A stretch of DNA of 64,000 bases from Diadema setosum (GCF_964275005.1 NC_092706.1:9929144-9993143); one strand, 5' to 3'; positions 39,642-49,894 are shown, counted from the stretch's first letter. Notes: generated by a model from the sequence alone, not told the origin. Numbers and translations are program-made.

Positions 39642-41357
39642 GACCTACCGACCCTCTTGGGTTTTGGCAATTAAGGGCAAACAAACAATTTTTTTTTTTT
39701 GGCCTTAAAAGTTTAAAGATGTTTCTTCATGTTCTAAAAAGACATTTGATAATCACTCATTATTTGGATGATGAATGATTGTATAACAGTACACTATACA
39801 GATGATACCACTCACGGCTGTGTCCGTGAATTTACATCGTGAAGAAAAGTATCCCGCAGAAATACGAGACAAACCAGAATCCGTGGAAAAGTTATTTATT
39901 TTGTATATACACCCATTTAATAATTCTACATTTGCTGGAAAAGCGCATTCATTTTCTCTTCAAAATAGAATGTATCGCCGTGACAGACCAGGGGATGGGG
40001 GACCCTGGACAGCTACAAAACACGCACACTTTGCCGATATACGGTGCGGCACGGCCACTGCACTGGCACCACCAGGGAGGTGTGGACCTCCCTGCTGGCA
40101 CCGTACCTTCTGACACTGCACACACATGCACATAGTCACAATGACATGAAAATGTATACAAACTCGATACCGTACAATCCTCACAAGCATTTGTACAGTA
40201 CAATTCATCCGCTTAAAATATCAGAAACGGGGGAAAATACGAACAACGCGCGAAATATGCGTGGAATATCAGCGATTGTTCGCCAAAATGTTGCCGCTAT
40301 CGCGTTCACGACGTACCGAGTGCGCTGTACATCACAGCCCGGTAGGCCGGCCCGCCGCGACGCCCATCCAACTACAGTGCAGTTCGACGCTTTGTGGGTC
40401 ATTCCTTCTTGCCGATCGGCCGAGCTCGCAGTGTGAAATACATGCGTTATTACATACACACTACACACAGAAGCTACAGCTGTACTACAGTCTACAGCTA
40501 AGTAGATGACGCAAGGCGTAAAAATTAGAAATGAGACGTCACGATTGGTAGGTGAATTGTCGACCTTTTTTTTTTTTTTCTGCGGCCGAAAAAATAGTAA
40601 ATATCAAAAAAGTCGATGCGGCAACTGATAATCGATGCGGGCGGGGAGCGGGTTGGGACGAGAATTATGAATTTCTTGGTATTTTCAGCGCCATTTTGAA
40701 AATAGTAAATAGTAAAAAAATCGATGCGGCGGCCAAAATCGATGCGCGCGAGGACGAGAAACTGGTTTCTTTTTTTACTTGGCCTTATGATAATGAGAGT
40801 GACTTTCATATTTCCATGTTCACCACAGAGCCGCAGAGAGCTACTTCAGACGAGCCCTGGCCATGCGTGAGTCTGTGCTGGGCCCAAGTCATGTGGACGT
40901 GGCCCAGAGTCTCCACAGTTTGGCCACCCTGCACACCGACAGGGACGAGACCGCCCTGGCAGAGGAGCTCTACGAGAGGGCGCTTTTCATCCGTAGCGCT
41001 TCCATGCCGCAGGACCACCCATTGGTGCTGGCAACGGCTAGAAGTCTGGCTGTTCTATACCGGAAACAGGTGGGCACCTCTCCCATGGCACTCCTTGTCC
41101 GTGCCCGACAGTTTGACCCATTGTCTACGGGAACCTATTGCCCCTGTTTTGAAGCAATGGGAATTCAAGTAGTCTCGGAAGCAACGGGTTACATGTTTCG
41201 TTAGCCCCTCTCGAATGTTTGGCTTTAACCCTATTACAGTATTCATCGCATAATCGGGACAGGTTGGGAGTAGCAAACATGGCCCCTTTAAGCGGGGTGC
41301 CCGATTTCGCGATGAGCACTCACCATACACTAACTGCATACGACATGTACATGTAGT

Positions 41358-41398
<41 letters not shown>

Positions 41399-43294
41399 CA
41401 TACTGACGTACTGTACATGTACATGAATACACAACCACGGTACCCCTCGGCGCGACCCTCTAGCTCTCCCTGCACATGGCTTTGCTTATATGTAGTGGAG
41501 AAGAATGTTTGCGAAAGCATGTGTTTTGCAATGGCATGGATACTTATACACGGCGCTTTCGTGGCTATGCATGTACGTGTACTGGATGGACGGAGGTCAA
41601 AACACACCAGTCCGAAGCTTGCTTTGTAAGTTCGATGTAAACGACAACTGATAGGGAATCTTTGAAATATTGTTGTGGTATTTTGGTCCCAAAGATCGCT
41701 TGAAGAAAAATTGTCCCGTTTATCAGAGGTCCCCGCCCGATTATCCAGTGAAAATAACATGCATTGGAAATGTTTCTGGGAAGCGTATGTCATTTAAGCG
41801 AGGTTCCCGATTATCAGATGCCTGATTATGCGATGAATACTGTATTTCCGTTGGTAGTGGTGATGTGCCAACTATGCCAGTGGTCATTCTTTTGTGTTGA
41901 AGCGGACAGCATTGCTGTGTGTCCCTGTGTAGCCATCGAGCACTCCTCTCCAAATTTGATTCAAATTTTTCCAAGAGAAGACTAAATTGTGTGAAATTTC
42001 TGATCAAATTTGCCATAAGTCTAGTCATGGGAAACAAGAACATTTGTTGAGCTCTCTCTTCTCGGTTTGTTGTTTTTGAGGCTTCAGATACCACTTTTAG
42101 TGAGGTTGACTAGACTTTTGTCTACTATGATGTATGCACAACACAAGTAAATGTATCTCCTTGCTTTAGGAATCTCTTGTATATAAGCTGATTAGGAGTT
42201 ACATTCTGTGTGTGAGCAGATAGGGCCATCTGAGAAAAAAAAAACAACAACATGAGACACAGAATTGTAACAAGCAGTGTCATAGACAGTGCACCTTAAC
42301 AGTTTCTTTATGTAGCAGTGAAAGCACATTTCCAAACATCCAAGGGAGCATGTTAAAACTTAACCTGTTGAGGACGAGTCCCGAGTATACTCGGGCAAGC
42401 ATCTATGGGAAATGTGTGTTATAGCAAAATTAAACCGTCCTCAGTGGGTTAAAAGCAAGTAGGATTATGAAAGTGGGTGATATCTAGCTTCTTTATTTTG
42501 TTCTGATGGTTTATAATTTTGGGCAATTTGAAACATGACTTACTGCGAACTGGTCTGTTGGTATGGAAATGTTGGTAACCTTGTGAATATCTTCTTTGTC
42601 TGAAATGTACGAACTTTGCATTGCTGATTTTTTTTGGAGCACCTTGGAGTGGATATGTTGCGCGTTATGAATGTCTATATTATTATTATTATCATTATGT
42701 TCCTTTTTCTTTTATACATGTAATCCATGACAGGGCAAGTTTGACAAGGCTGAGCCCCTGTACCTGCAAGCTGTGGAATCCAAGGAGAGAAAGCTTGGAG
42801 GGAACCACCCCAGTCTGGCCACAGCTCTCGTCAATCTGGCTGTACTCAGGTGCCAACAGGTAGATACGAGATTTGATCACCATTTTCTATAGAAGAACAC
42901 TTGGATCATTGCATAACCAATACTGATGTGATAAAAACTACTCCGTACACATTTGATACAGTGATCTCACCCAGTAATAATACCAATAGGCAACTTTAGT
43001 GTGTGGCTGCCTGGCCTGCAAAAGATGAAATACTGTAAAACCAGGATTGTCTGCGTGCATTTTAATTTTGCAAATTTTGCGAGAGCCAAGATTCATGAAA
43101 TGAAAATAAACATGAAATCTTCCTGTCTACACTATATGCATTGAATGCCAGTGGCAACTCACGAAAATTTTATGCTGTGTAAAAGGTCATCGGCTCTAAT
43201 TCGCAAAAATTTCATGCTGGAAAATATCTTGCTTTACAATATTGTGATTTTAGGCATCACTCTGCCCCTGCACGATTGGAGCAGTGTTTACCCC

Positions 43295-43361
<67 letters not shown>

Positions 43362-43847
43362 AAAACATCTTGTAAAAATGTCTGTGACCTCCTCATTCGC
43401 GAAAATAGCTGTAGGTGAAAATCAAAGCTTATACAGTACACTTCTTCAATCATGTGATTAACAAAGAAAATTGAAGCTTACTGTATAATAGTCTGTAGCA
43501 GTGAATATAATCACCAAGTTCTGATTGAGTCTTTTGTTTCATTTGTAATGTAAAAAAAAAAAAATCAGGGTAAGCATGATGAGGCATCTCCGCTGTACGA
43601 GGGCGCCCTACGGATCTACGAGGAGCACTTTGGGCCGAACCACCCCCGCGTGGCGGACACGCTGCGCAACCTTGCCGTGCTGCGCTACGAGCAGGGCAAC
43701 TTCCAGGACGCGGCCGTGCTCTACAAGCGGGCCAACGAGATCAAGGAGATGGAGAGCTATGGGAGCAAGCCGATGTCGAGGCGGTCGTCGAGCGCCGGCT
43801 CCACCATGCTGAAGCTGGCCTCGCAGGTCCACGCCACCTCGAGGTAG
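12194..43847 (+). CDS. NPHP3: Nephrocystin-3 orthologue, complete, 22 coding exons
   Basis: Ciliary scaffold of the inversin compartment, where the family acts with inversin, NEK8 and ANKS6. Exons: 12194-12508, 15924-16049, 17822-17960, 19366-19503, 20099-20235, 20693-20886, 23011-23097, 23660-23801, 25867-26055, 26883-27101, 27777-27920, 28583-28680, 29172-29499, 30397-30561, 31204-31307, 32269-32492, 33544-33632, 34625-34863, 35173-35382, 40829-41069, 42734-42859, 43569-43847. All introns are GT/AG and all phases agree, giving about 1310 residues against 1330 in human. The order is MGTGSS myristoylation start, coiled coil (about 60-165), conserved middle, P-loop NTPase (511-518 and 600-604), then a TPR array (about 920-1290) and a Ser-rich tail. 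The ATG at 12194 has A at -3 and G at +4 and matches the human MGTASS start. The exons are much more GC-rich than the introns. The identification rests on recalled human sequence, aligned end to end without a missing block. Confidence 0.96.
13656..13702. repeat. (TA)n microsatellite
   Basis: An uninterrupted TA run of about 45 bp abuts the left end of the nested MITE. Confidence 0.95.
13701..13952. mobile_element. MITE nested in the foldback element
   Basis: The inverted ends begin ATCGTCGCTGGGGTGACAAG and continue to about 35 bp with very few mismatches. It lies in the centre of the larger foldback, next to a (TA)n run, which suits TA-target insertion. It is about 252 bp with no coding capacity. 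Confidence 0.75.
16787..17768. mobile_element. TA-flanked DNA transposon (pogo/Tc1-mariner-like) in intron 2
   Basis: The ends are CAGTTAAACTCGCCTAAGTC and its near-perfect inverse, each flanked by TA (16785-16786 and 17769-17770). Subterminal copies of TAAGTCGA recur near both ends. It is about 982 bp with no intact transposase. It ends 51 bp before exon 3, so the host keeps only a short stretch for the branch point and acceptor. Confidence 0.8.
17994..18427 (+). repeat. Perfect-looking 217-bp tandem duplication in intron 3
   Basis: The block starting actgattgactttgtgg at 17994 repeats in full from 18211. I see no difference between copies. It starts 33 bp after the exon 3 donor. No exon sequence is included. 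Confidence 0.92.
20247..20326 (+). repeat. (TTG)n/(TCG)n triplet repeat next to the exon 5 donor
   Basis: Begins about 12 bp after the exon 5 splice donor at 20235. Confidence 0.9.
21558..22676 (+). mobile_element. Inverted-repeat element copy A (CTCCGCC family), intron 6
   Basis: The unit starts aaactagaaatgtcgctttg, enters ATGCCTCCGCC and ends GGCGGAGGCAT. It has no coding capacity. The interior has several runs of TGACCTTTGACC. The reverse complement of the whole unit recurs at 24155-25436. Confidence 0.85.
23163..23252 (+). repeat. (GAT)n triplet repeat downstream of exon 7
   Basis: GAT/GTT units starting about 65 bp after the exon 7 donor. Confidence 0.9.
24155..25436 (-). mobile_element. 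Inverted-repeat element copy B (CTCCGCC family), intron 8
   Basis: This is the reverse-oriented partner of the copy at 21558-22676 and is nearly identical along the common part. It is longer because one internal unit of roughly 150 bp (ataaaatttcactatttcc to ggtcaaaggtcaaaaggtc) occurs twice. It starts TTATGCCTCCGCC followed by GTCCGTCC repeats. Confidence 0.85.
26883..29499 (+). other. NPHP3: NPHP3 exons 10-13: P-loop NTPase domain
   Basis: Residues 490-752. Exon 10 holds [17 protein letters not shown], with Walker A GDAGSGKS at 511-518, and a downstream [14 protein letters not shown]. Exon 11 holds [11 protein letters not shown], a Walker B-like strand with Asp604. Exon 12 encodes [20 protein letters not shown] and exon 13 encodes [19 protein letters not shown] followed by [13 protein letters not shown]. 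This is the order seen in STAND/NACHT-like NTPases with a C-terminal repeat array. The P-loop Lys and Ser and the Walker B Asp are present, so nucleotide binding looks intact. Confidence 0.94.
27961..28050. mobile_element. ~90-bp TTAA mini-element, copy 1 (intron 11)
   Basis: It starts TTAACCGGTTGAGGACGGG and ends catcctcaatggga, with the core agtatactagggact. It shares ends and core with the copies at 33860, 42360 and 44218. Confidence 0.65.
29526..29945 (+). repeat. (GAT)n triplet repeats downstream of exon 13
   Basis: Two GAT-rich tracts, about 29526-29690 and 29855-29945, the first starting 27 bp after the exon 13 donor. Confidence 0.9.
31434..31800. mobile_element. TTAA-flanked MITE in intron 15
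   Basis: TTAA at both ends is followed inward by AAGGTATAATTTACC on the left and, on the inverted right end, AAGGTCCAGTTTACC. It is about 360 bp and non-coding. TTAA targets are typical of piggyBac and Kolobok elements. Confidence 0.65.
32740..32928. mobile_element. TA-type MITE, CGTTATAACG family, in intron 16
   Basis: The ends are CAGTGGACTCCCGTTATAA and the inverse CGTTATAACC...GTGCACTG, with TA on the right flank. Related copies lie at 7082, 46306 and 46970. It is about 189 bp and non-coding. Confidence 0.7.
32964..33312 (-). mobile_element. Penelope-like retroelement 3' fragment (GIY-YIG endonuclease end)
   Basis: The minus strand reads [54 protein letters not shown] and [16 protein letters not shown]. 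This matches the C-terminal part of the GIY-YIG endonuclease domain of Penelope-like elements as I remember it. A short tail with GAGGACGAAAGCTTGCCC follows. Only the last ~110 residues are present, so it is strongly 5'-truncated, as is usual for reverse-transcribed insertions. Confidence 0.75.
33860..33952. mobile_element. ~90-bp TTAA mini-element, copy 2 (intron 17)
   Basis: TTAA CCCGTTGAGGAT at the left and its inverse GTCCTCAACGGG TTAA at the right. This is the best-preserved copy. Confidence 0.75.
34087..34547. mobile_element. hAT-like MITE in intron 17
   Basis: The ends CAGGGCTCGACACTAAC and GTTAGTGTCGAGCCCTG are perfect inverses. A direct repeat CTATAGC lies at 34080-34086 and 34548-34554. 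The interior is rich in ttggtggcccg motifs on both strands. The intact target duplication suggests a fairly young insertion. Confidence 0.88.
37280..38950 (+). repeat. ~190-bp tandem array, about nine units
   Basis: The landmarks ggcgcaaaaaggat and gcgaagagattat recur at about 37296, 37437, 37630, 37820, 38018, 38202, 38390, 38594 and 38785. Most spacings are 184-204 bp and the first is short. Units after the gaattcggcc landmark fall into two kinds, cctgcatgccgtg and ccgtgtcgtatacc, which partly alternate. Confidence 0.88.
39603..39639 (+). repeat. A37 homopolymer
   Basis: Thirty-seven consecutive A residues just inside the right end of the 3.2-kb element. Confidence 0.9.
41237..41842. mobile_element. 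TA-flanked DNA transposon (Tc1-mariner-like) in intron 20
   Basis: The ends CAGTATTCATCGCATAATCGG and the inverse ATTATGCGATGAATACTG carry TA on each flank (41235-41236 and 41843-41844). It is about 606 bp, non-coding, with a (CA)n run inside. Confidence 0.78.
41358..41397 (+). repeat. (AC)n microsatellite
   Basis: About 40 bp of AC units inside the TA-flanked element of intron 20. Confidence 0.9.
42360..42452. mobile_element. ~90-bp TTAA mini-element, copy 3 (intron 20)
   Basis: TTAACCTGTTGAGGACGAG to CCGTCCTCAGTGGGTTAA, with the core gagtatactcgggcaagc. It is reversed relative to copy 2. Confidence 0.72.
43031..43241. mobile_element. TACTGTAAAAC-ended MITE in intron 21
   Basis: The left end TACTGTAAAACCAGGATTGT runs into tgcattttaattttgc. 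The right end is the inverse of a similar sequence. It is the reverse-oriented relative of the copy at 49722-49894. Confidence 0.6.
43299..43358. repeat. (TA)n microsatellite
   Basis: About 60 bp of pure TA repeat in NPHP3 intron 21. Confidence 0.95.
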
Positions 43848-45476
43848 CACACCAAGGCCTTGACTCCAGCTCAGTGTTGTCAATACAAATGCCAACTATC
43901 TGAGGATGCAGAGTTCTATAGGCTGGAAATCACATTGGTAGTTTAAGTTGTAATAGTCCATGGATTTTGCTAATTTCAGTGTGCATAAATGTGTGTGAGA
44001 ATATATACTGACGAACATTCAATGATGTATGCACGCCGCCTAGCGCGTGTGAAAGGTATGCCAGTTTCACACCTGTTTTAGTCCATAGACTAACTTTAAA
44101 CCTTGGGTTTTGTGAATCCGGGCCAATGAATCATCATGTGAAAGCAGTACTTACCGCACATAAATACAATTTTACATTGTACGCATTGCTTTTAATATCA
44201 AGAATGAGCAATGGCAGGTAAACCCATTTCGGGCAAACTAATTTTGCTATAACAAGCATATCCCATAGACGCTTGCCCGAGTATACTCTGGACTAATCTC
44301 CAATGGGTTAACAGGCTTAAAAATTACGATGAGGTACTTTATATAATTATTTTTGTTTCCTTTATACTGTATGAGCTAATCTGTGCAAGCGTGTGATGTA
44401 GTCATTTCTTGCTACTGATGATGTCTGTTTGATTGTTCTGTCTAGTGATGTTGACTGTTCTTCGTGCTACACCTTGACGCTTTGTCATATCTTCATTGAG
44501 GTTTTGAAGCGAGCATCACCTTGAGAAGTGTAAAAGTAGACAAAAAAAAAAAACAACCCAGCAACCAAAGCATAAGTATGCTCTTTGTAAGTATGCTTTT
44601 ACATCTGTATAATACAGTTGCATTTCAGTATCATCGAGGCTTACTTTCTGTGCAATATTCCATTTTAAAGTCATTGCATTCGATCATAAAATCCACTTGA
44701 TAAGGAGCTGATTAGTGCAACGGTATTCATAATGGACATGCAGTAATCTTTGTATGCTGATTTGTAATACATATTTTAGGTATTCTCAGCTGAATTGTGT
44801 AGTTCAATCGGTTCAAAACCTGAGGCACAAACACATGTGATAGCTATCGAAGTAGTTAGCTATTCTTTCATTGGAAATGTACTGTACGTCTGTTTTGCAG
44901 TCTTTTTTATTCATAAAGACAGCACAGCATAGTCGGTATTCCTTGTCTTTGAACGAGGAAGCCAATTTTGTATTTATAACGCATTCTAGTATTCTTAGGG
45001 CTGAAAAGGCATGTTTTTAATGGAAAAACAATATATCTTTATCTTTCCTGCAGTAAAACAGTATTTTCCATGAACCTGCAGTATTTTTGGTGAAAAACTC
45101 TACAAAATACTGCCAAAAAAGTAAGACAAAATCTTTGCATTAACCTTGACTTTTTAGGGTCCTTTCGAGAAATATCACAAGTCTGTTTAAATATTAGAGG
45201 CTTACCAATATAGTAGAGACTGTACTCTGAATAGTTGCTAATTGTTACAGAATGGAAAAAAAGAAGAAGATATGATCCAACACAGGGGTTAAAGTGTACA
45301 TCATTCTGTCATATTGATTTAAAAAAAAAAATAAAAAAAAAAGCACTGACATAGGCAAAAACTGTACTTATGAAAACGAGGGCTCTCAACTTTAAAAGTG
45401 ATGGTCTTCCCTAGATAGTCTTTCAAGCTTCCAAGCTGGAGCTTCTCATGGTTTTAGCAGTGAGAACGAGAATTGT
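43848..45476 (+). other. NPHP3 3' UTR and downstream, no further gene seen
   Basis: AT-rich sequence follows the stop codon. No convincing AATAAA signal appears outside low-complexity A runs near 45330, so the transcript end is not set. One ~94-bp miniature element copy (44218-44311) lies inside. I see no coding exon on either strand. Confidence 0.4.
44218..44311. mobile_element. ~90-bp TTAA mini-element, copy 4 (downstream of NPHP3)
   Basis: The degenerate left end is aggtaaacccatttcggg. The right end caatgggTTAA and the core gcttgcccgagtatactc match the other copies. Confidence 0.6.
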
Positions 45477-46250
45477 TTAACCCTAACTAGGCCGGGGGGG
45501 GGGCCTCCGAGGCCCCCCCCTCGACGTTCCGCGCGATGTATCGATCACACGAAAAACTATCGCCGCGACGTTTCATGACTTTTTTCTGTTGAGTCTCCCG
45601 CATCTTTTGACACCAAATTTGCGATGCCCGGGCGCGCGGTTCTGAAGTTTCGCATAAATATGTACGTGCGTGTCAGACCAAAAATTGCTCAAAAACGTGA
45701 ATTCGTGTACAATTTCAATGGAAACTGTGCTTACAGTCAAATTTCATAAAAGCATGATTATTTGGGGGTTTTATTGATTAAAATCAATTAATAACATATT
45801 TTCTTGTTCAGAACAATGTCGCGGACAAGTTTCGGCGAAAAAACAATGAAAAACAAAAAGTCGAAAAAACAAAGAAATACATAAGAAATTCAAAAAACAA
45901 TAAAATACTTAAGAAAAATTTTCGGATGGCTCAATTTTTTTCTCTTATATTTGCTTAGGACACCAAAAAGAATATTTGCACAAAAAATGTGCCCATTTTG
46001 AGCTTTATTTAGTGATTTATACCAAATTGTCTGATTTCATGCATCATTATGCATAAATTAGCATAATTTAGCATAAATGATAATTTTTTTTTAAAATCTA
46101 ACTTCGTAGTACTTTAGATTACATCATAGGCTATGTGTGTGCCAATTTTTGTCGCGATCGCGCGGTCGACGGCCGAGATCTGGAGGGGGGGCCTGGGAGG
46201 CCCCCCCTGCTCTATGATCTACCTAAATAGCCCGGCCTAGTTAGGGTTAA
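45477..46250. mobile_element. TTAA-flanked non-autonomous element, copy 1
   Basis: TTAA then CCCTAACTAGGCCGGG at the left end, and the exact inverse CCCGGCCTAGTTAGGG then TTAA at the right. TTAA targets with CCC-starting ends fit piggyBac-like elements. There are GC-rich hairpins just inside each end and no transposase. About 774 bp. Confidence 0.8.
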
Positions 46251-46305
46251 CACTATGTAATCACCCTCAAATGCATTAAGTGCCTCCCAGGTACTTCAAG
46301 TGGTA

Positions 46306-46480
46306 GAGTGCACTCTCCTGTTACAGCAAAGTCTTCAGGACCGGCAGTTTTCTTTCATTATATAGAAATGGTAAAGTTCTCAAAGATATATAGATGATGA
46401 TTTTGAGTCCTGAATTTTCATTTCATTGTAACAAGAATTTTGTTATAACTGTGTTCACTATAACGGGAACTAGTGCAGTG
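46306..46480. mobile_element. TA-MITE, CGTTATAACG family
   Basis: TA lies on each side. The inner motifs cctgttacagcaaagtc and attttgttataactgtg match the copy at 32740-32928. About 175 bp. Confidence 0.65.
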
Positions 46481-46969
46481 TAATATATTACTTTACAGTA
46501 TGTGGAATGTTTTCATATACTGTAAATGCAGATTATGTTGCATTGCTCAAATATTTGACAAAATAGTGGAAGTACATATTTGTTTCAAGATATCCACCTG
46601 TTACCTACATACGGTAATGTACAAGAAATCTCTTGTCCATAGAATTTTTCACTTTACAATAAAATTGACCCATGCTGCAAAATTGCTTATGCCAAAGTTT
46701 CCACTATTGCGTTATATTACTACCCTTTATCCAAACATATTGGCAAGGTAAAGTACCATCAGAACACTCCCATAAGCTTTTCTTCTTTTGGAAATGAAAT
46801 AAAAGTGAAGAAATGATCTATTTTGTTCCAATGCAGAGTTTTTAGGGTTAAGTACAATGTATTCAAAAGCACAAGAATGCACAAAGTAGAATGTTGAAGA
46901 TCAGAGCAGGGTGTTATAACAGGGAGACCTTGCAAGAAGGACTTAAAAACCATGACAATTACCTCGTTA

Positions 46970-47154
46970 CAGTGCACTACCGTTATAACGAGCTCAGTTA
47001 TAACAAAATTCCAGTTACAACGAAATAAAAATTCAGGCCGCGGCATTATCCGTTCTATGTTTTTTATTGTTTATTTGTTCATTTATAATGAAATTTTGTT
47101 ATAACGAAAGAAAATTGCCGGTCCCGAGAAGTTCGTTATAACGGGAGTCCACTG
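46970..47154. mobile_element. TA-MITE, CGTTATAACG family
   Basis: It starts CAGTGCACTACCGTTATAAC and ends with the inverse CGTTATAACGGGAGTCCACTG, with TA on each flank. It lies in the opposite orientation to the copy at 32740-32928. Confidence 0.72.
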
Positions 47155-47370
47155 TACATCAGGTTTCTCACTATAACAGGGTACAAAAACAAATTGTTGA
47201 GAGTAGAGACTTGCAAAATCACTTGTTTTGTAAGAGGATTTTGTTATATCTGACTCGTTTATTTTGTAATGAGATTCCTTCCATGAGCATGTGCACTGTT
47301 CCCTTCTCTCTCCAATCATGTGCTGTTCAAGCCTTTTTTCCTGTTCCTTCCTAAAGATGTTAGGGCATTA

Positions 47371-47615
47371 TACTATATACACCAAATATTTCATGAGGAT
47401 TTTATTTTGCGAATTTCGTGAGCCGAGTGCTATCTGTGAATTTAAAAACGTGAAAATATTTGAGTTCACTCTGCTCCCAACATGAATATAACATGCACAC
47501 ATATTTTGTCTTTTCTGTACTGTGCTCCACAATTGCAAATTTAATCACTCGCGAAATTGTCGGGAAGTCCCGAGTCGCAAAAAATTAGACTCCCTAGATA
47601 TATGGTGTATACAGT
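47371..47615. mobile_element. Shorter relative of the TTCGCGAA-rich MITE
   Basis: The ends are TACTATATACACCAAATAT and (inverse) TACTGTATACACCATATAT. The inner motifs gcgaatttcgtgagc and actcgcgaaat match the element at 2037-2674. Confidence 0.6.
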
Positions 47616-47716
47616 ATTTCATACCATAATCTCTTTCATTGTACATGACAAGATGGATCTGTGACTTACTAAAAAGATGACATACTTTTCTGACATATGC
47701 AATGCAATTTTTATAA

Positions 47717-48109
47717 TTAAAGGGATGGTATAGTTTTGGTTGAGTTGCGGGATTTAGATTTAACTTTTTACGAGATGATTAGAAACCGCTTACGAAATAT
47801 TACAGAAGATACAATTTTAAGAGGAATACAAAGTTTAGTTGATGAAAATATTTCTGAAATGGCCAAGATATCCCCCAAAACAAAGTAAAACAAAGTGATC
47901 CGAAAAAGAAAGGTAGGTAGGTTCCTCCTTTTATTAGGACCTCTGTTTTTATCGGTCGTTTCAAAACCTATAAGTATTTTCATCAAAGACACATTGAATT
48001 CCTCTTAAAATTGTATGCTTTTTAATATCTCACGTAAGTGGTTTCTAATTATCTTGCAAAAATTTAAACCCGAATCCCAATTTCAACCAGAACTATACAA
48101 TCCCTTTAA
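47717..48109. mobile_element. TTAA-flanked MITE
   Basis: TTAA then AGGGATGGTATAGTTTTGGT, mirrored on the right by AACTATACAATCCCT then TTAA. About 393 bp with a second inner inverted match (gaaaccgcttacg and cgtaagtggtttc). Confidence 0.72.
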
Positions 48110-48489
48110 GAATTAAATACCATGTGTATGTATTGTATCTACTGTATTATGTTTGGGTGAACTGTGTTCAATGACAGGCACTACCACTAGTATAATTGTA
48201 CATCTGACACAGTATTCTATTTAAATTGGAACATACACATTTTTTGTGTTCTGAAGGGTGTGAAAATCTTCACCAGATTTTTGAAGTCTTCCAGCATTGC
48301 ATTATGCATCCTTATGTGTACACAGTATTGTGACAAATCTCAAGTTTATTCTATACATTTTATATGAGAAGCTATTTATTTTTCATACAAGATTGTACAT
48401 AAATGAAACTTTTTATATTAGTATTAAAAAGTATAGCTGGTGCTAGAAATAATAATGCATGTCATACTGAAGTTTCTGTGAATTTCATG

Positions 48490-48493
48490 TTGC

Positions 48494-48524
<31 letters not shown>

Positions 48525-48733
48525 CACTTGTGAAAAATGTGTGCAGACTTTATGCAAATTTGCCCTGTGCTGGCACAGGATAACATTGAATCATCACTAG
48601 TCCATGAGATTATGAAATTAAAGTTTAGATATATGTTTTTGTGAGTGTGCTAGTCCATCAAGTAGGGCATGTGTACTGATGTGTGCCATAATTATGTGTG
48701 CATAGTTTAGAGAGGACATTATGTGTATGCATA

Positions 48734-48769
<36 letters not shown>

Positions 48770-48800
48770 TGTGTTTGTGTCTGTGTGTGTGTATAGTGTT
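48490..48800 (+). repeat. (GT)n microsatellites
   Basis: Two GT runs, near 48492-48522 and 48737-48795, in intergenic DNA. Confidence 0.9.
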
Positions 48801-49721
48801 TGCATCTGTGTGGTTGTCCGTGTACATGTGCATATCGTACAGAGTACACCAATAGCATAGGAATATACACCAGCAGTCAATCACAGACACCTAATGAGGA
48901 CACTCGACACTTGCTGAGTAGATTAGTAAACTGCGGATCTATAACATTTAATGAAAGAGGACCTTCAGGTCACTTTCGAGTTGACATTGCGTAGAAAGTG
49001 GAGTGAATACAAATATAACAGTGGGTTTCATGAAGAAAAAAACCAAAAGGTCATACATTTTAATGAAATTGTTCTGAAAAGTTTCACACATTTCCACATT
49101 ATAAGTGGTGTCGGTTACAATCACACACATTGTACCGGTATGTAAATAACGTAGCAATGATGTCATTCCAGTTCTATACCTTACTCTCCAGAAATTTCAA
49201 ATGGCTAAAACTGTGCTTACAGTTTAAAAAGGCAAGCTTGATACATGTATATAATACATTTGTCTTGTCACGGCGATTCAAAGTTCACAACTTGAAAAAT
49301 GCAAAACAGTTTGAAAACAAGCAGCAATACATTTGTTTTAAAAGCTTTGACTTAAAAGACTTAAATTCAGTGGTTTTAACCATTACATTATATTTATACG
49401 GACAATCTGAAAGCTTCACTTGTAGCATTGCAATGTGCCTCATTTTAAACATGTGCTAGCAGCACTGCACTTAGCTGATATGACAAATAGGCAAGAAAGC
49501 ACATGTGGTGGGTACACCAATGTTTATGAAATATGATTTACTGGTCTCTGTTCTCATTAAAACTACATGTATTACCAATGAGATTACACTAAAAGATGAA
49601 ATTGTTGCATCCTACTCATTCTTACAAAGTAGGGGAAATATCTCAGGTCTTGCCCCAAATTCTATTTGGCCTACAGCCTCATGGTATAAAATTGCATGCA
49701 TCAGACCGAAGATATTTCCTG

Positions 49722-49894
49722 TACTGTAAAACATGATATTTTTGTGGCATGAAATTTTCGCGAGTTGCCTCTAACATTCAATGCGTAAAGTACAGTTCAA
49801 AAAGGACTTTCACATGCACTTTAATTTTGCGAATCTCGGCTCTCGCAAAATTTGCAAAATTAAAATGCACGCAAAGATTCCTTGTTTTACAGTA
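49722..49894. mobile_element. TACTGTAAAAC-ended MITE
   Basis: The ends TACTGTAAAACA and TGTTTTACAGTA are perfect inverses. The inner sequence tgcgagagccgagattc (reverse) matches the copy in NPHP3 intron 21. About 173 bp. Confidence 0.65.

Larger units (their letters stand above)
36531..39704. mobile_element. 3.2-kb inverted-repeat element in intron 19
   Basis: The left end GGCC, an A run, then GTTTGTTTGCCCTT and cgaccgacc is mirrored at the right end (39640-39704). TTA lies to the left and TTAA to the right, which may be remnants of a TTAA target. The interior holds a ~190-bp tandem array and no transposase frame. Confidence 0.7.
34625..43847 (+). other. NPHP3: NPHP3 exons 18-22: tetratricopeptide repeats and C-terminus
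   Basis: Residues about 947-1310. Kinesin-light-chain-type TPRs repeat with the signature LxxLAxLY and YxxALxIxE. Examples are [72 protein letters not shown] and [20 protein letters not shown]. The end is [16 protein letters not shown] followed by a basic Ser-rich tail ([10 protein letters not shown]), then TAG at 43845-43847. Human NPHP3 ends with the same AMEIKEAE and a Ser-rich tail, so the C-terminus is complete. Exon 19 to exon 20 is interrupted by the longest intron (5446 bp), mostly transposon. Confidence 0.94.

Noticed and set aside
40205-40468. Minus-strand frame in NPHP3 intron 19
   Set aside because: No domain, no matching splice partners, and flanked by repeat-like palindromes.
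40552-41172. 206-codon open frame overlapping exon 20
   Set aside because: It reads NPHP3 exon 20 in the wrong frame and has no recognisable features.
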